64,000 bases of DNA from Plantago ovata (lineage: Eukaryota; Streptophyta; Magnoliopsida; Lamiales; Plantaginaceae), in assembly GCA_028274465.1 (NCBI GenBank), contig CM051458.1, positions 14,771,566 through 14,835,565 of the forward strand, read 5' to 3'. The position numbers and the translations under genes were made by a program. Shown here in pieces: positions 54,060 to 64,000 of the stretch; the first letter of the stretch is position 1, and each line of letters begins with the position of its first letter. The notes beneath the pieces are model-generated. The model was not told the DNA's origin. It saw only the letters and a program-made list of their open reading frames with translations, and did no database searches.

Positions 54060-55685
54060 CAGAGATTCCCACACAAAATAAAACAGAAAATCGAAAATTT
54101 CTTCCACAAGCTTCTTGCCGTATCCACACCCCTGAACGCCGCTGCCGCCGTGAAGACGCCGCACTGTTCCGGTACGTTGACCGATCATATTGTTTTTTCC
54201 CTCTTGATTGTTAGTATATATGTATTACGTTCTACAATTTGGGATTCTTGCACCAATTTGCTGGTTTTACGATTTTACGATTTTAGTTAATGATTGAAGT
54301 AATTGCCTGATTATGAGTCTGTTGTATATCATCTTTTGGCAGATCTGGTAGCAGTTTACATTGTGATCTCCGTATTCCATATAGATTTGCAAGTAGTGTG
54401 GCTTACATAACTGAAATTTTGTTATTAGTTATATTTGTGGTTACTGTTTATGTTTGTGGAGAAGCATGTCTTCACTTCTGGATGGAACATTTACTTGTAT
54501 TCGAAGGTATACGTATTTGATGTAAAATTTGTATGTTAAATTTTGATTACTGCATTTCCAACAAGTGTACACGTAAATGAAGAATGCAACGTTCTTAGGG
54601 AAAAATTCTTTTTCTCGTTCAAGATTGTAGTGTGTAGTACCAAATTTTAGTTTACAAGTAGGACAACTCCATCGAAAAGTTGTGCAGTGGAGTATATTTT
54701 ATAGTTACGACATCATAATTTTTTTACAGATGATTTTGACATCTATCATTCTGTATTCAACCAATTGAGGTAATGACTTTAGCTATTGATAATATTGGTT
54801 AAACTTGTGCACAAATTTAACAAACTACAATTCATTAATTAACTTTAATACACAACATTTTTGTGAATGATATAACAAGAATTAGAAAGCTGTAACTGTC
54901 AAACATGTTGATTGGTTGAGGTTAGTTAGTTTTCAGGACATGTGTTATGTTTATGTATGTTTGTTTTTTCTGAAAACCTGAGGGCTAGAATTCAATTTCG
55001 GAGCAGTTAGCTTGAGATTATAGTTTCCAGTATGCAATAAGAATACCAAGTTAATGAACTAAGATGGATGTTTTCTATTTTTTTTTTCATTTAGGCATGC
55101 CTCGTGTCATTCGTGTAAGGGTCAAAACTCTGCTTAGCTTGGATGGTTGGAAAAAGGATGAAGACATTCTCCTTGTGTGGATGTTAGATGGGTTTGCTAG
55201 TGATTCTGGCATACGAACTAGGCAATCTCTAATGGCTGCAATATTGAGGATTTGTTCTTCCGAAATCAGTAGGCAGCTGCAGAAGACCGTTACAGTTCCA
55301 TGTCTTGTGAGCTTACTTGCCATCATGCGGCGTAGGTACACGGAATTTGCAGAATTTCTGGCACTCCTAGGGGTTTTTTATGTTGTTAAGCGTAACCGTG
55401 ACTATGCAAGGGAACTCTATTGAAATAATTTGGGTGGACGGGTAATTTCATCTTAACTCGTGGTGCCTTTAATAATTTTTTGAAAGTTAACTACCAGGTT
55501 TAATATATATTTACTGTGTCATGTTAATGCAGAATGAAAAAATAGCGGCGAGGAAAATGCGAACTCGGGGAGAACCCCTATATCCTCAATTACGAAACAT
55601 TTTCACAATGTGTGGCTGTTTCATTCTCCCAGCAGAGTCTTCGATCCGTGTTGAAATTCCCAGTGAGGGCGGTTCTTCATCATAA
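54060..55685 (+). pseudogene. Myb/SANT-like protein gene with a single premature stop
   Basis: A GC-richer leader exon ends at a GTACGT donor near 54173. The coding exon begins after the acceptor at 55093-55094, with ATG at 55097, and runs to 55441. A phase-0 intron follows and the last exon is 55533-55685. It encodes a Myb_DNA-bind_3 (SANT-like) fold: WKKDEDILLVWMLDGF, IMRRRYTEFAEFLALLG, then RTRGEPLYPQLRNIF. Codon 109 is TGA (55421-55423) where the family has a conserved Trp, a one-base change. Without it the protein would have 165 residues. Related domains occur in Harbinger transposon ORFs and in domesticated plant genes. Confidence 0.6.
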
Positions 55686-56058
55686 GTCATTAACTACAAT
55701 TTTATATTTCCATTCTGACTCCTTTAATGGCGTGGTGCGTAAAGGAATTGTTTGGAGAAATCACGGTTATTTCTATCTTATGATGTCGCTCTTTGAATCT
55801 GTATTCGTAGATTTAGTTAGGCCTGACCTAACTTGTTGTTAGCTTAAATCCGTCTGGTTTATATGAACAATATATTGTAGTTTAACATTAATCTGTTTGT
55901 TTGGTAGTTTAGGTATTAATTACTATCATTATGTATGGATTCATTATGATTGTGAGTGCTGTGTTTTTAGGCAGAGTCTCTGATTTTCCAGTTCGCCTCT
56001 TGCGAAATCGTAATTTCCATATTTTAAAGTCCATTGTTCATATGTTCCATTTGTTACT
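55686..56058. other. Spacer, no gene seen
   Basis: 3' flank of the SANT-like gene, AT-rich, without recognisable coding sequence. Confidence 0.4.
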
Positions 56059-56611
56059 TGTAATACCCCGCATCCCACATCGCTTAAGAGTTATTGGAAT
56101 AAAGGGTATATATGTTAGACCACCACTCTCACATGGTATGAGGCCTTTTGGGTGATTCCAAAAGTAAATCCGTGCGGGCTCAGGCCCAAAGCGGACAATA
56201 TCATACTGTGGGGACGTGTGTGGGTTCGTTCACGAGTAACCACGCCTACCGAATTGGTCGGGTCGTTACAAATGGTATCAGAGCCTAGACCAACACAAAG
56301 CCCGCACCGGGTGGATTGTTGGTAAAGGTTATTGTCAGTTTTTCACCCCCACCAGTTAAGGCGCTCGACGAGGACGTCGAGGCTTTAAGGGGTGTAGTTT
56401 GTAATACCCCGCATCCCACATCGCTTAAGAGTGATTGAAATAAAGGGTATATATGTTAGACCACCACTCTCACATGGTATGAGGCCTTTTGGGTGATTTC
56501 AAAAGAAAATCCGTGCGGGCTCAGGCCCAAAGCGGACAATATCATACTGTGGGGACGTGTGTGGGTTCGTCCACGAGTAACCACGCCTACCGAATTGGTC
56601 GGGTCGTTACA
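56059..56611 (+). mobile_element. TRIM (miniature LTR retrotransposon), complete
   Basis: Two 212-bp LTRs (56059-56270 and 56400-56611), starting TGTAATACCC and ending CGTTACA, flank a 129-bp interior. The interior starts with the primer site TGGTATCAGAGC (56273-56284), complementary to the initiator tRNA-Met 3' end, and ends with a purine-rich AAGGGGTGTAG. The target duplication TTACT lies at 56054-56058 and 56612-56616. There is no coding sequence. TRIMs are mobilised by proteins of other elements. The LTRs differ at a few positions only. Confidence 0.92.
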
Positions 56612-56616
56612 TTACT

Positions 56617-57504
56617 TACACAGTGACATGCATACTAAGTTTCTTCATCAAATAGCCTTAAAATGTGAAATAGACGTTCTGTGTAATCTTAAAACACAAT
56701 TTCTTATTTTGCATTTCATATGTCCTATGTTTCATAAATTTGTGCCTGTTTTAGTTAGTGTAGGAGCTGGACAGAATTCTGGCATAGAAGCAGTACTTGC
56801 ACACTTTGGTACAACCATTAGGATTAATGCATAACATACGGTAGATGGAAACTTCATCTCACATCTCCGACTTCAAAATTAAAATTATCAGATGGTAACC
56901 AATCTGAAAGTTACAATATTAATGCCAAAACTAGGCAGATTCAACCTACATTGTATACCCTTTTTTCACTCAATCTAAAATTTAAAGCTTTGCCTAACAA
57001 TCTGGATTTCAATGTACAACTAAACAGTTTTCTAGCTTAGGCTTGTTGCACCAACCACTAACATAATCTTTATTATTCCTGCAAATAGGAATGGTTGAAT
57101 GAGAACAAGTACAAGTCTTTTACTAAATCTGAGCAAAAAGATTTACACACCTTGCCACAAGATCTTTTTGCAATTCCTATCACAAATGACCACATTTTCA
57201 AGCAAGGCATTAAATTGATTTCATGTGTCAATTGATTGATTGTCTTTGCATTGATATATTTTACAGTAAGTCATAAGGCCAGGCTGTATTGTTTCCCTAT
57301 ATAGAAGCTCATTTCCAGATTAGTTACTCACCTTCTCAAACATCACAGAGGTACTTTCGGCTAAATTACTCTATAAGAAAATTTTGCTTCCTTCTTCCAC
57401 CTACATAATAATAGAAAAGCTTATACTGCATACAATTTATAATGAGAAGTCATTCAATTTAAATACTAACTTGTTCGTCTTCATTTTGCAGATACACAGT
57501 GTTG
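56617..57504. other. Spacer, no gene seen
   Basis: AT-rich. It precedes the second SANT-like frame, whose exon acceptor (TTTTGCAG) is at 57484-57491, so part of it is probably intron. Confidence 0.4.
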
Positions 57505-57879
57505 ATGGCTACCGCGAACATGTCACAAGATCACATCTTCTTCCCTCTCGGTGGAATTTGGACGAGAGAGCTGGAAGAGTACTTCGTCAACATCCTGTCC
57601 GAGCACTCCACATCAAACAATGTTCGCATTGTTGAAGGCTGCTAGTCGATCAAACGTGCACTTAACCTTCTGAATAAGAGAGCTGGAGGACGTTTTGGTA
57701 GAACCGCTGTTCTGTAAAGGTTTCGCAAGCTGAAATTACGGCACGAGGAGTACGCTAGGATCCTTAGGCTACCAGGTGTTAGACACGACACTGATAGGAA
57801 GGTTCTTTTGTTCTCGAAAGACATAGTGTGGGAGGATATTGATGAACGCGGATGTCGTGCTCCGGATTCAGTCAGATAA
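57505..57879 (+). pseudogene. Second Myb/SANT-like protein, broken by two in-frame stops
   Basis: One continuous 125-codon frame from ATG 57505 to TAA 57879 has internal TAG (57643-57645) and TAA (57715-57717) but no frameshift. It reads GGIWTRELEEYFVNILSE, RALNLLNKRAGGRFGRT, RFRKLKLRHEEYARIL and DIVWEDI, the ordered landmarks of the Myb_DNA-bind_3 domain found in L10-interacting MYB and Harbinger-associated proteins. It lies downstream of the first SANT-like gene on the same strand. The sequences are only distantly similar. Confidence 0.65.
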
Positions 57880-57881
57880 AT

Positions 57882-59151
57882 TGTAATTTAGCCAAAGGCA
57901 ATCCACAACTACAACGAAAACCGTTGTGTAGCAGTAGAATGACTCGAGTGTCGTTCTCTCAGGACTATAACTAGCTTTATCAAATCTAATTTAGAATATA
58001 AAAACAGCAAACAGATAGCAAAGGGGTTTCTAGCAGATAATGAAGATTGGTGATAGTATGATCCTTCTTAACATAACGGGTCGATAATCATGCATAAATT
58101 CCTCGGTCTTGCATAGAGATCTTTGAATCAATCTAGTGTCCTGTTTCAATTATTAGGCACTACGAAGATAACTGGTCTGACAAGTCAATTACTATTGTCC
58201 TAATGTGTTCCGTAATTATTCAACACTACGAAGATAAACTCACGCCCAGGTCGACAAGTGTCCAATTGTGCATAATAATTAATACAACATACGAGAATTT
58301 AGGTTGTGCCTGATCAACGAAATAAAGCAATGACACGGAGTATAATGCGCGATATAGCCATTAGCATGATTATCTTCCCTTCGCTAAGAATTCACATACT
58401 ACCACCAACGATAAGTTTAGCTACTCATAATAGGCATGCAATCAACAGAAATCATAGAAGAAAACATGTTGAAAGAATATAATAAAATAAGTAGAATAAA
58501 ACTGTAAGATACAAAGTTACCGAAGGTTGTCAATCTCCGGATGATTGCGATCCTACGAGCTCCAAACTGCTATGAAAAAAAGGCCCCTAAGCTACGGACC
58601 CCAGATCAGGCTCTGGGAAGTCCCTACCTAAAACTACAGAGAGAGGTGAGAAAGTAGGTCTGGAAAGATATGATTTTCGGAGAAAACTGAGCAACTATAT
58701 ATAGGCTTCGAATTATTGTGGGGTGGTTCGCCCCACACACGCGCCGGTTCGCCCGGTGTGGGGCGGTTCGCCCCACCTCTGCGGCGGTTCGCCCCGGAGA
58801 AAAATTCACGGAATTCCGCGTTTTCGACGCGTTTTTGGATTTCTTCCCCTTTTCGGACACGGTTTCTGTCTTCTAGTAGCCTTCTAACCTCCAGATTCGG
58901 CCCCTAGACTCCAAATCCTATCCGGAAACCTTCAGATACTCAAAATAGGCTTCTGGAACACCAATTCCTTGTCAACTTCAATATATTTGCCCGAAAATCC
59001 TCGAATTTCAACCAAAACCTGTAAAATAAAATCTAAAGGGAAACGTGACACTATTCTAATAAAATGCATTAAAATATAGCTAAATTAACATAGAGGATAG
59101 CTAAAATAGGTGAAAAAGACTCGAATGAAAGTGTAAAATACACATTCATCA
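57882..59151 (-). repeat. Predicted 3' LTR of the Athila-like element
   Basis: On the minus strand it begins TGATGAATGTG right after the polypurine tract and ends TTACA, with a TATATATA box at 58696-58703. Upstream of that box is a cluster of GC-rich palindromes (58718-58800). Without the partner LTR the borders remain provisional. Confidence 0.5.
58718..58800. repeat. GC-rich palindrome cluster upstream of the LTR TATA box
   Basis: Several copies of GGGGCGGTTCGCCCC and near variants (GGGGTGGTTCGCCCC, GCGGCGGTTCGCCCC), each a 6-bp stem with a three-base centre, in an otherwise AT-rich region. The same motif recurs at 62716-62810. Confidence 0.75.
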
Positions 59152-59159
59152 AACTCCCC

Positions 59160-60600
59160 AAACCGAACCTTTGCTTGTCCTCAAGCAACTAAGCTAGACT
59201 CTAATGCAAAAAACATGCAAGACACAAAATGGAGTCTCATGCCAAATAAAATGATTATAAATCAAAGCATGAATATAGGTTGAAGAATACCTCGATTGAC
59301 TTATACACATCCACATAAGCACTTATGTCAAGACAAGATAGTCTCTCGTAACATTCTCTACCTGGACCTAGTCAGTGACGACCTAATGAAGCATGCTAAG
59401 ATACGAATGGTTGTCCCGTGCCTATGAAACTGAGGACTTACTGCTGTTCCACCATGTTAAGACTTTTCCTCAAAGAGGTCGAACCAGTACTGGCTCTCAT
59501 CAAACGAAGGAGGGTTCCCTATAAAAGATAACACTCCCCTATTCTACCCATCTCTAAAGTAAAGTCTTAAGCTATTCACCACTTCCTGAATGGCAGGACG
59601 AGGGTAGTCTAGAACAGATGACACTCAAGACAAAAAGATAAAAAATTACAACACGATTACGAACATTACAAGAATTGAAAAAATGAGACTCAACACTTTG
59701 CTAAACTGCTATTTGGCTTTCTTTTTTGGACCCTTCCTTGCTTTTTGGGGTCTTTTCTTTTTTTTCTTTTTTTCCTTTCCAGATTTTTTCTTTTTTTCTG
59801 GAATTTTTCTTTCTTTCTTTTTTTTTTTCCGATTTTTTAGCCAGCAGTAGCATAACAAGAAGAGAAATAAAATGACTCACACGACTTCCTCAAACCTATT
59901 CGAAAGAATAGGTTGGAGTACAAAGTTTTACGAGAAAAATAAAATCACGATACGGAAATGAAAAACAGAAACAAGTCTATGACGGTGTAACCCCCTCCCC
60001 AAACCTATTCGGAAGAATAGGTTATAAACAAAGGATCACACAACCTCACACTACCTCCTTCCTAGGCATTTAGCAATCTCAAAGCATGGTGAAGACTTGT
60101 TGCCTCTTAGGTACATAATTACTCGGGAAAACAACCATAAGACCCTAACATGCATCATTCTATTATAAAGGCCTTCGTGAAACGCAGTAGAGAAAACACC
60201 ACTAAGTGATGTCGAGACTACCAAGCTCAACTAAGTGCAATACATAAATGTGACAAGCCAAGCGAGAAAAACCTCAAACAAATTCATAGAGATGAAGCAT
60301 ACGATTAATGGCATAGTTAGTTGATCTACCCAATAAAAAAGTTCAAAAAATACGGCAATAAACTCCATACAAAACATGCAAGACTATCCTAGGATGAATG
60401 TAGTGAATGCAACCTAAAAATCTAAGAAAGCAGTAAACGTGCAAATGCAAATGCAAACAAAGAACAAGATACTAATCAACACAAAGCCAAACAATACTTA
60501 ACATCACGGTTCACATCCCATCCCCCTTACGATTCTTAAGCTAGGCCCTAGCAAAAGAGAATGAGTAATAAGAAGTGATACTAGATGTTACCGAATGGTT
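59160..60600. other. Non-coding 3' region of the Athila-like element
   Basis: No coding frame. It holds a long T-rich low-complexity run (59745-59840) and the pair of tetraloop hairpins listed next. It separates the internal gene from the 3' LTR. Confidence 0.5.
59893..60023. repeat. Two copies of a perfect 9-bp hairpin with four-base loop
   Basis: AACCTATTC-GAAA-GAATAGGTT at 59893-59914 and AACCTATTC-GGAA-GAATAGGTT at 60002-60023. The stems are identical and the loops differ by one base, while the sequence between and around them is not otherwise repeated. On the plus strand both loops fit the GNRA type. The element's own transcript is the minus strand, where they read TTTC and TTCC. Confidence 0.65.
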
Positions 60601-60636
60601 TGGCCTCGGTTGGCTGAGAGTGGACATGCGAAAGGA

Positions 60637-61946
60637 CTAATCATCGGGATGGTAGTCCCCATAAAAGTCACTCCACATGTCATTCATGAGCTCATTGGAG
60701 TGACGTAGAGTCTCCTGCTGCTGCTGGATCAGCTGTTGCTGCTCCCACATGTGCTGCCTATACTCTCGACGATGCTCCTCGAATATCTCCCAATCGCGGT
60801 TGTGCTGGACAATGTGCCTGTCGATGTCCTGTCGCATGGCCGCGTTGTTGGCGTCAATTATGTCGAAGCGGCCGTCGAGGTAGGTACGGAATTCAGAGAA
60901 GTCAAATCCTCTAGACCCCTGTGGTGCTCGAGGTGGAGCATGCGGTGCTCTATGGACAAATGGGATATCTGGGATAGGGGCTTGGCCAACATCGGCCTCC
61001 ATAGCATCCTCACGATCGGAATCACTCGGCTAGTAAGGTGCTCCTACATCAGCAGCGGCGGCCGTGGGGTTCTTCAACTGATACCTATTGAGCTGCACCT
61101 CAATGGTCGAGGGTGAAAGGGCAGCGACCTCGCAATCCCCCTCCTCAATGTCTTCGACCCCATGATACTTGCAGTAGGCTGTGATGAAGCTTGGGAAGAT
61201 GAATGGCTTCCTCTTCTTTTCCCAGTGGCGCTCGTACTCCTCATACATGATCTGCCCTATGTCGATCTGATGTCTGTCTATCAGGCAGTAGAGGAGCTCG
61301 GCGTAGTAGGGCTGAATCCACGAGTCATTCTTCCTAGGGATCAAGTTGGAGATGCAAAATTTCATCATCACCTTAGCTTCAATGCTAAGGTCGCTATAAC
61401 TGATCCGTCCAGGTTCTCCCCCGAGTTCTGGATATCGGTAAGCCCTGTTGCAGATCGCGTCTGTGATGTGTCTCCCTATCCCCCTGGAGGCCCTCGAATA
61501 CAGGTAGGCATGGTCGCTCCCTGTGAATTCCGGATGCCCAAAATGGATGAATGAAGAAATGTCCTCTGGTGTCCACGGTATAATCAGGCCTCGGACTAGT
61601 ACCCCATTCTTCTCATCGAGATCTGTGTATCCAGTGTAGAACTCTTGGAGGAGGCTCTCGTCGTAACCCTTAAACCTGTTGGAACTGTACCATGCCCAAT
61701 TCCTTTGTGACCCCAATCGTGATAGCGTCCTATATCCCGCTCTATCAACTGCGGACTCGGGAATGTCAATCCTCCTATCTGGGATGATCGACCTTCCTCC
61801 GTCGGCCATCTCTGCTTCTAGCCTTCGACGCACCTCTATCACAGCTACAGACAACTCGAACAGATGGTGAGATGGTTGGGAGCTTGATGCTACTCCCTTC
61901 CCCTTTTTGCTAGAGCCGGCTCTCCTTGATCTCGGTGCCATGATTC
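60637..61946 (-). pseudogene. Internal gene of the Athila-like element ('plant transposon protein' type), in-frame stop
   Basis: The likely start is ATG 61941 (MAPRSRRAGSSKKGKG), five bases after a splice acceptor. An upstream ATG at 61959 lies inside the intron. The frame encodes a protein with LQEFYTGYTDLDEKNGVLVRG and AELLYCLIDRHQID, which resembles the Pfam 'putative plant transposon protein' family (from memory). A TAG at 61030-61032 interrupts it after VGAPY. The same frame then continues to 60637 with a Gln-rich coiled-coil tail (WEQQQLIQQQQETLRHSNE). About 435 codons overall. Function unknown. Confidence 0.72.
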
Positions 61947-62487
61947 CTACAAACAGCAATTAGTATCTTGTACGATGCAAAACAGACCTATGCATATGTA
62001 AATATACGAGTGAACAAACGAGCAATATTTTCAAAATTCCAACTCCTCAAAAACCCAAAGTTTAGTCTAGCTAATTCAATACGCAATATATCAATGTAAC
62101 TACTACAATAACATATCACATTATGCTCTTGCTAAACAACAAATGCCTTGAATCATAAGGTTCAATCCATACCATAAAAATAAAAAATCGAGCATAAATC
62201 CTCAATTCCATCAATCATTCATTCTACCAATACATCCATCATTATCATATCAACAAACACATGTTTAAGCATGGAATGAAAGTAAGAGATACACTTCCCT
62301 AATAAGACATATATCATCTAATTAGCAAAAATCTCAAACCATCAAACCAAACCTAATTGAACATGTAATTGACAATGAATAACGAATCTAATCACATAAA
62401 ACATCAACCCATACATCATACAAGCTTAATTGAAGCATAAATCAAAAAATCCCCAAATTGTAAAAATTAGGGTTCATGTGATAATAC
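61947..62487 (-). other. Leader intron of the Athila-like internal gene
   Basis: On the minus strand a donor GAG|GTATTATC at 62487 and an acceptor TTTGTAG ending at 61947, just before the start codon. This suggests the gene has its own transcript with a spliced leader rather than relying only on the LTR. Confidence 0.5.
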
Positions 62488-62715
62488 CTCAAATCCGGAA
62501 ATTGAATGAGCTAGGAAGAAATTTGTTCGGATAGAAAGATAGAGCACGTAACGGGCTTCGAATGAAGCTAAAGAACACACAAAATGATGGAAGGATGAAG
62601 AAGTTGTGAAGGTTTGAAGTTATTTTGAATATGGAGGAAAATTTGGAGTTAAGAAGATGAAAATGGAGGAAAATGGGTGTTTGGGGATGAAACCCCCGAT
62701 TTAATTCTCTGGAGG

Positions 62716-62810
62716 TTGTGGGGCGGTTCGCCCCACACCTGGGGCGAACCGCCCCGCACGTCCGGAGCGCGCGCGCGCGCTCTGGACGTGGGGCGATTCG
62801 CCCCCCACTC
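62716..62810. repeat. GC-rich palindrome cluster upstream of the internal gene
   Basis: GGGGCGGTTCGCCCC, its complement GGGGCGAACCGCCCC and GGGGCGATTCGCCCC, plus an alternating GCGCGCGCGCGC run flanked by the inverted words ACGTCCGGAGC and GCTCTGGACGT. It lies about 230 bp upstream of the leader-intron donor, a promoter-like position. Confidence 0.7.
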
Positions 62811-63073
62811 CTGAGGTGGGAGACGAACGTTTTGAAATAAAAATGCGGTTTTTAGTCCCCGAAAAATCATTTTCCTCAAAAAATCACTCCAAAAGTCGCA
62901 CTCGAACACAACATAAGCACATACGACACAGAATCGAAAATGTTCACATATGAAAAGCTAATTGTTCAAGTATGAATGCATGCAATAAAGCGGTAAAGAA
63001 AGCGATAAAAACCCCGGGTTGCCTCCCGGATAGCACCATTGTTTAAAGTCTCTGACTCGACTCCTGTCTTCGC

Positions 63074-64000
63074 CTATCTTTTCTTTCTGAGGGTACTAGA
63101 CTTCCCCTTCACGGATCTCCTTCTCATGCCTTGACCCTGCGAATAAGAATGAACATAGACATTAAGACCACTGTAATCAATAGTGTTAGAAGTACCAGGT
63201 GGATCAGATATGGCGTGCAACACATGTTTCTTGCCATCCACTTCAATAGTGCAAGTTCTTTGGTAGATGTCCATCACGGAGCGTAGCTTAGTCAAGAATG
63301 TTCGTCCTAAGAGTATGACATCCCCCGTTCCTGGTGCTGACGCCGACATAATTACAAAATCGGTGTAGACAGAAGCTTCACCAATATTGACTAATACATT
63401 CTTCACAACGCCTTCGGGTTTCATAAGGGATCCATCCGCCAGTTGCACAATAGCCTTATGCACAGTTAGTTCCCCAAGGTTACTCTTCTCGAAAACATTC
63501 AAAGGGAGCATATTAGAGTAGGATCCTGTGTCTGGTGTGGCTCGGACATCTTCAAGCTCCCCAATCCCGACCTTATCATCGAAACTTTGAGGGAGTGGCT
63601 CGGGATCCTCTTGCTCCTCTTCACCCTCGTTAGTACCAAGGTCCTTCTCTTCTTCTTCGGCTGGTGGGGGCATTTCCCTCTTGCAACTCTCACACTTAGC
63701 AACCTTCTTGATGGTGATTTCAACAGGTAGATCACCCACCAAGGTGATGGACATCGACTTCTCAGTGTTGCTAGGCAGTTTGCCTTGCTCCCTACTTGCT
63801 CCTTGGCCGATCAACTCTTGCATCTTTTGATGGGAAAGCCTAGTGCTCTCTTCCAACCTATCAAGCCTTGCCCTAGTCTTCTCGGAATCTTCTTCATAAC
63901 GTTTGAGAAAACTTTGTGTGTGATCAACCATCTTCTGCAAGTTCTCCATCAGTTGAGCCGCCTTCGACTTCGGTGGCTCTTTCGGAGCGGGGTTTTCGCA
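63074..64000 (-). CDS. Gag C-terminus and retroviral-type protease, partial
   Basis: The minus-strand frame is open to the window edge and ends at 63074. After a helical, Glu-rich Gag region come a CESCKR pair and an acidic linker. A retropepsin-like domain follows: DTGSYSNMLPLNVFEK, LADGSLMKPEGVV, DFVIMSASAPGTGDVILLGR and FLTKLRSVMDI, the Athila/plant Gypsy pattern with DTG at the active site. A short basic tail (MRRRSVKGKSS) precedes the stop. RT does not follow. It would process Gag if active. Confidence 0.82.
   Translation of the reverse strand, partial: CENPAPKEPPKSKAAQLMENLQKMVDHTQSFLKRYEEDSEKTRARLDRLEESTRLSHQKMQELIGQGASREQGKLPSNTEKSMSITLVGDLPVEITIKKVAKCESCKREMPPPAEEEEKDLGTNEGEEEQEDPEPLPQSFDDKVGIGELEDVRATPDTGSYSNMLPLNVFEKSNLGELTVHKAIVQLADGSLMKPEGVVKNVLVNIGEASVYTDFVIMSASAPGTGDVILLGRTFLTKLRSVMDIYQRTCTIEVDGKKHVLHAISDPPGTSNTIDYSGLNVYVHSYSQGQGMRRRSVKGKSSTLRKKR

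Larger units (their letters stand above)
57882..64000 (-). mobile_element. Non-autonomous Athila-like Gypsy element, 3' part, runs off the window
   Basis: The minus strand encodes Gag C-terminus and protease at the right edge, then an internal gene, then a candidate 3' LTR at 57882-59151. No reverse transcriptase or integrase lies between protease (ending 63074) and LTR, so the copy depends on other elements. The polypurine tract GGTTTGGGGAGTT (minus strand, about 59152-59164) precedes the LTR. The 5' LTR is outside the window, so the LTR borders are predicted, not proven by pairing. Confidence 0.7.

Noticed and set aside
56059..56611. Possible Cassandra element (TRIM with 5S rRNA in its LTR)
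   Set aside because: I looked for the 5S rRNA internal promoter in the LTR and do not see it, so I call it a TRIM of another family.
1..64000. CRISPR arrays, bacterial operons, ribosome binding sites, origins
   Set aside because: The DNA is plant nuclear, and the repeats found are transposon or minisatellite repeats without spacer structure.

Overview
This window is nuclear DNA from a flowering plant, most likely a eudicot. The host genes have GT-AG introns. They include a plant terpene synthase of the TPS-g type, a VQ-motif regulator and an interrupted cysteine-rich secreted peptide gene. Almost everything else is layered transposable elements typical of angiosperms. I cannot name the species; an asterid would fit, but the sequence does not prove it. 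All identity, mismatch and repeat counts below were made by eye.

Layout, left to right. 1-3.3 kb: AT-rich DNA with a triplicated tRNA B-box-like repeat and a 5'-truncated LINE (1410-3297, 11-bp target duplication). 3.86-9.70 kb: a minus-strand LTR retrotransposon (186-bp LTRs, ATTAT duplication, recognisable primer site and polypurine tract) with no readable proteins. 9.81-32.21 kb: a small secreted cysteine-rich peptide gene split inside exon 2 by a 22-kb Ty3/Gypsy insertion (10031-32026, TATTC duplication). That insertion has three nearly identical 844-bp LTRs. Its first internal unit is a deletion derivative. Its second carries gag, protease, reverse transcriptase, two RNase H domains, integrase and a long antisense gene, which is the Tat-lineage plan. 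A second element of related type, in opposite orientation, is inserted inside the integrase (20238-25496, GGTAG duplication) and contains a 100-N assembly gap.

32.2-41.2 kb: a region ending in a Helitron-like 3' terminus that holds broken pieces of a hydroxyproline O-arabinosyltransferase gene and an LRR receptor kinase; a decayed Copia integrase split by a 2-kb CACTA element carrying a tRNA-like sequence; and a 907-bp Mutator-like element. 41.7-50.9 kb: a terpene synthase gene with six exons, apparently complete, whose first intron hosts a 6-kb antisense L1-type LINE. 51.3-52.0 kb: an intact VQ-motif gene flanked by two related MITEs. 54-57.9 kb: two Myb/SANT-like genes broken only by in-frame stops, with a complete 553-bp TRIM element between them. 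57.9-64 kb: the 3' part of a non-autonomous Athila-like Gypsy element on the minus strand, running off the window.

The most interesting signal is in the Tat elements. Both the outer and the nested element carry an antisense gene with its own TATA box, a 5' leader intron whose donor and acceptor contexts match between them, an ATG two bases after the acceptor, and at least one further matching intron. Where the sense pol and the antisense gene converge in the outer element lies an array of about five paired hairpins whose stems change sequence but keep pairing. Together these suggest a second regulated transcription unit within the retrotransposon.
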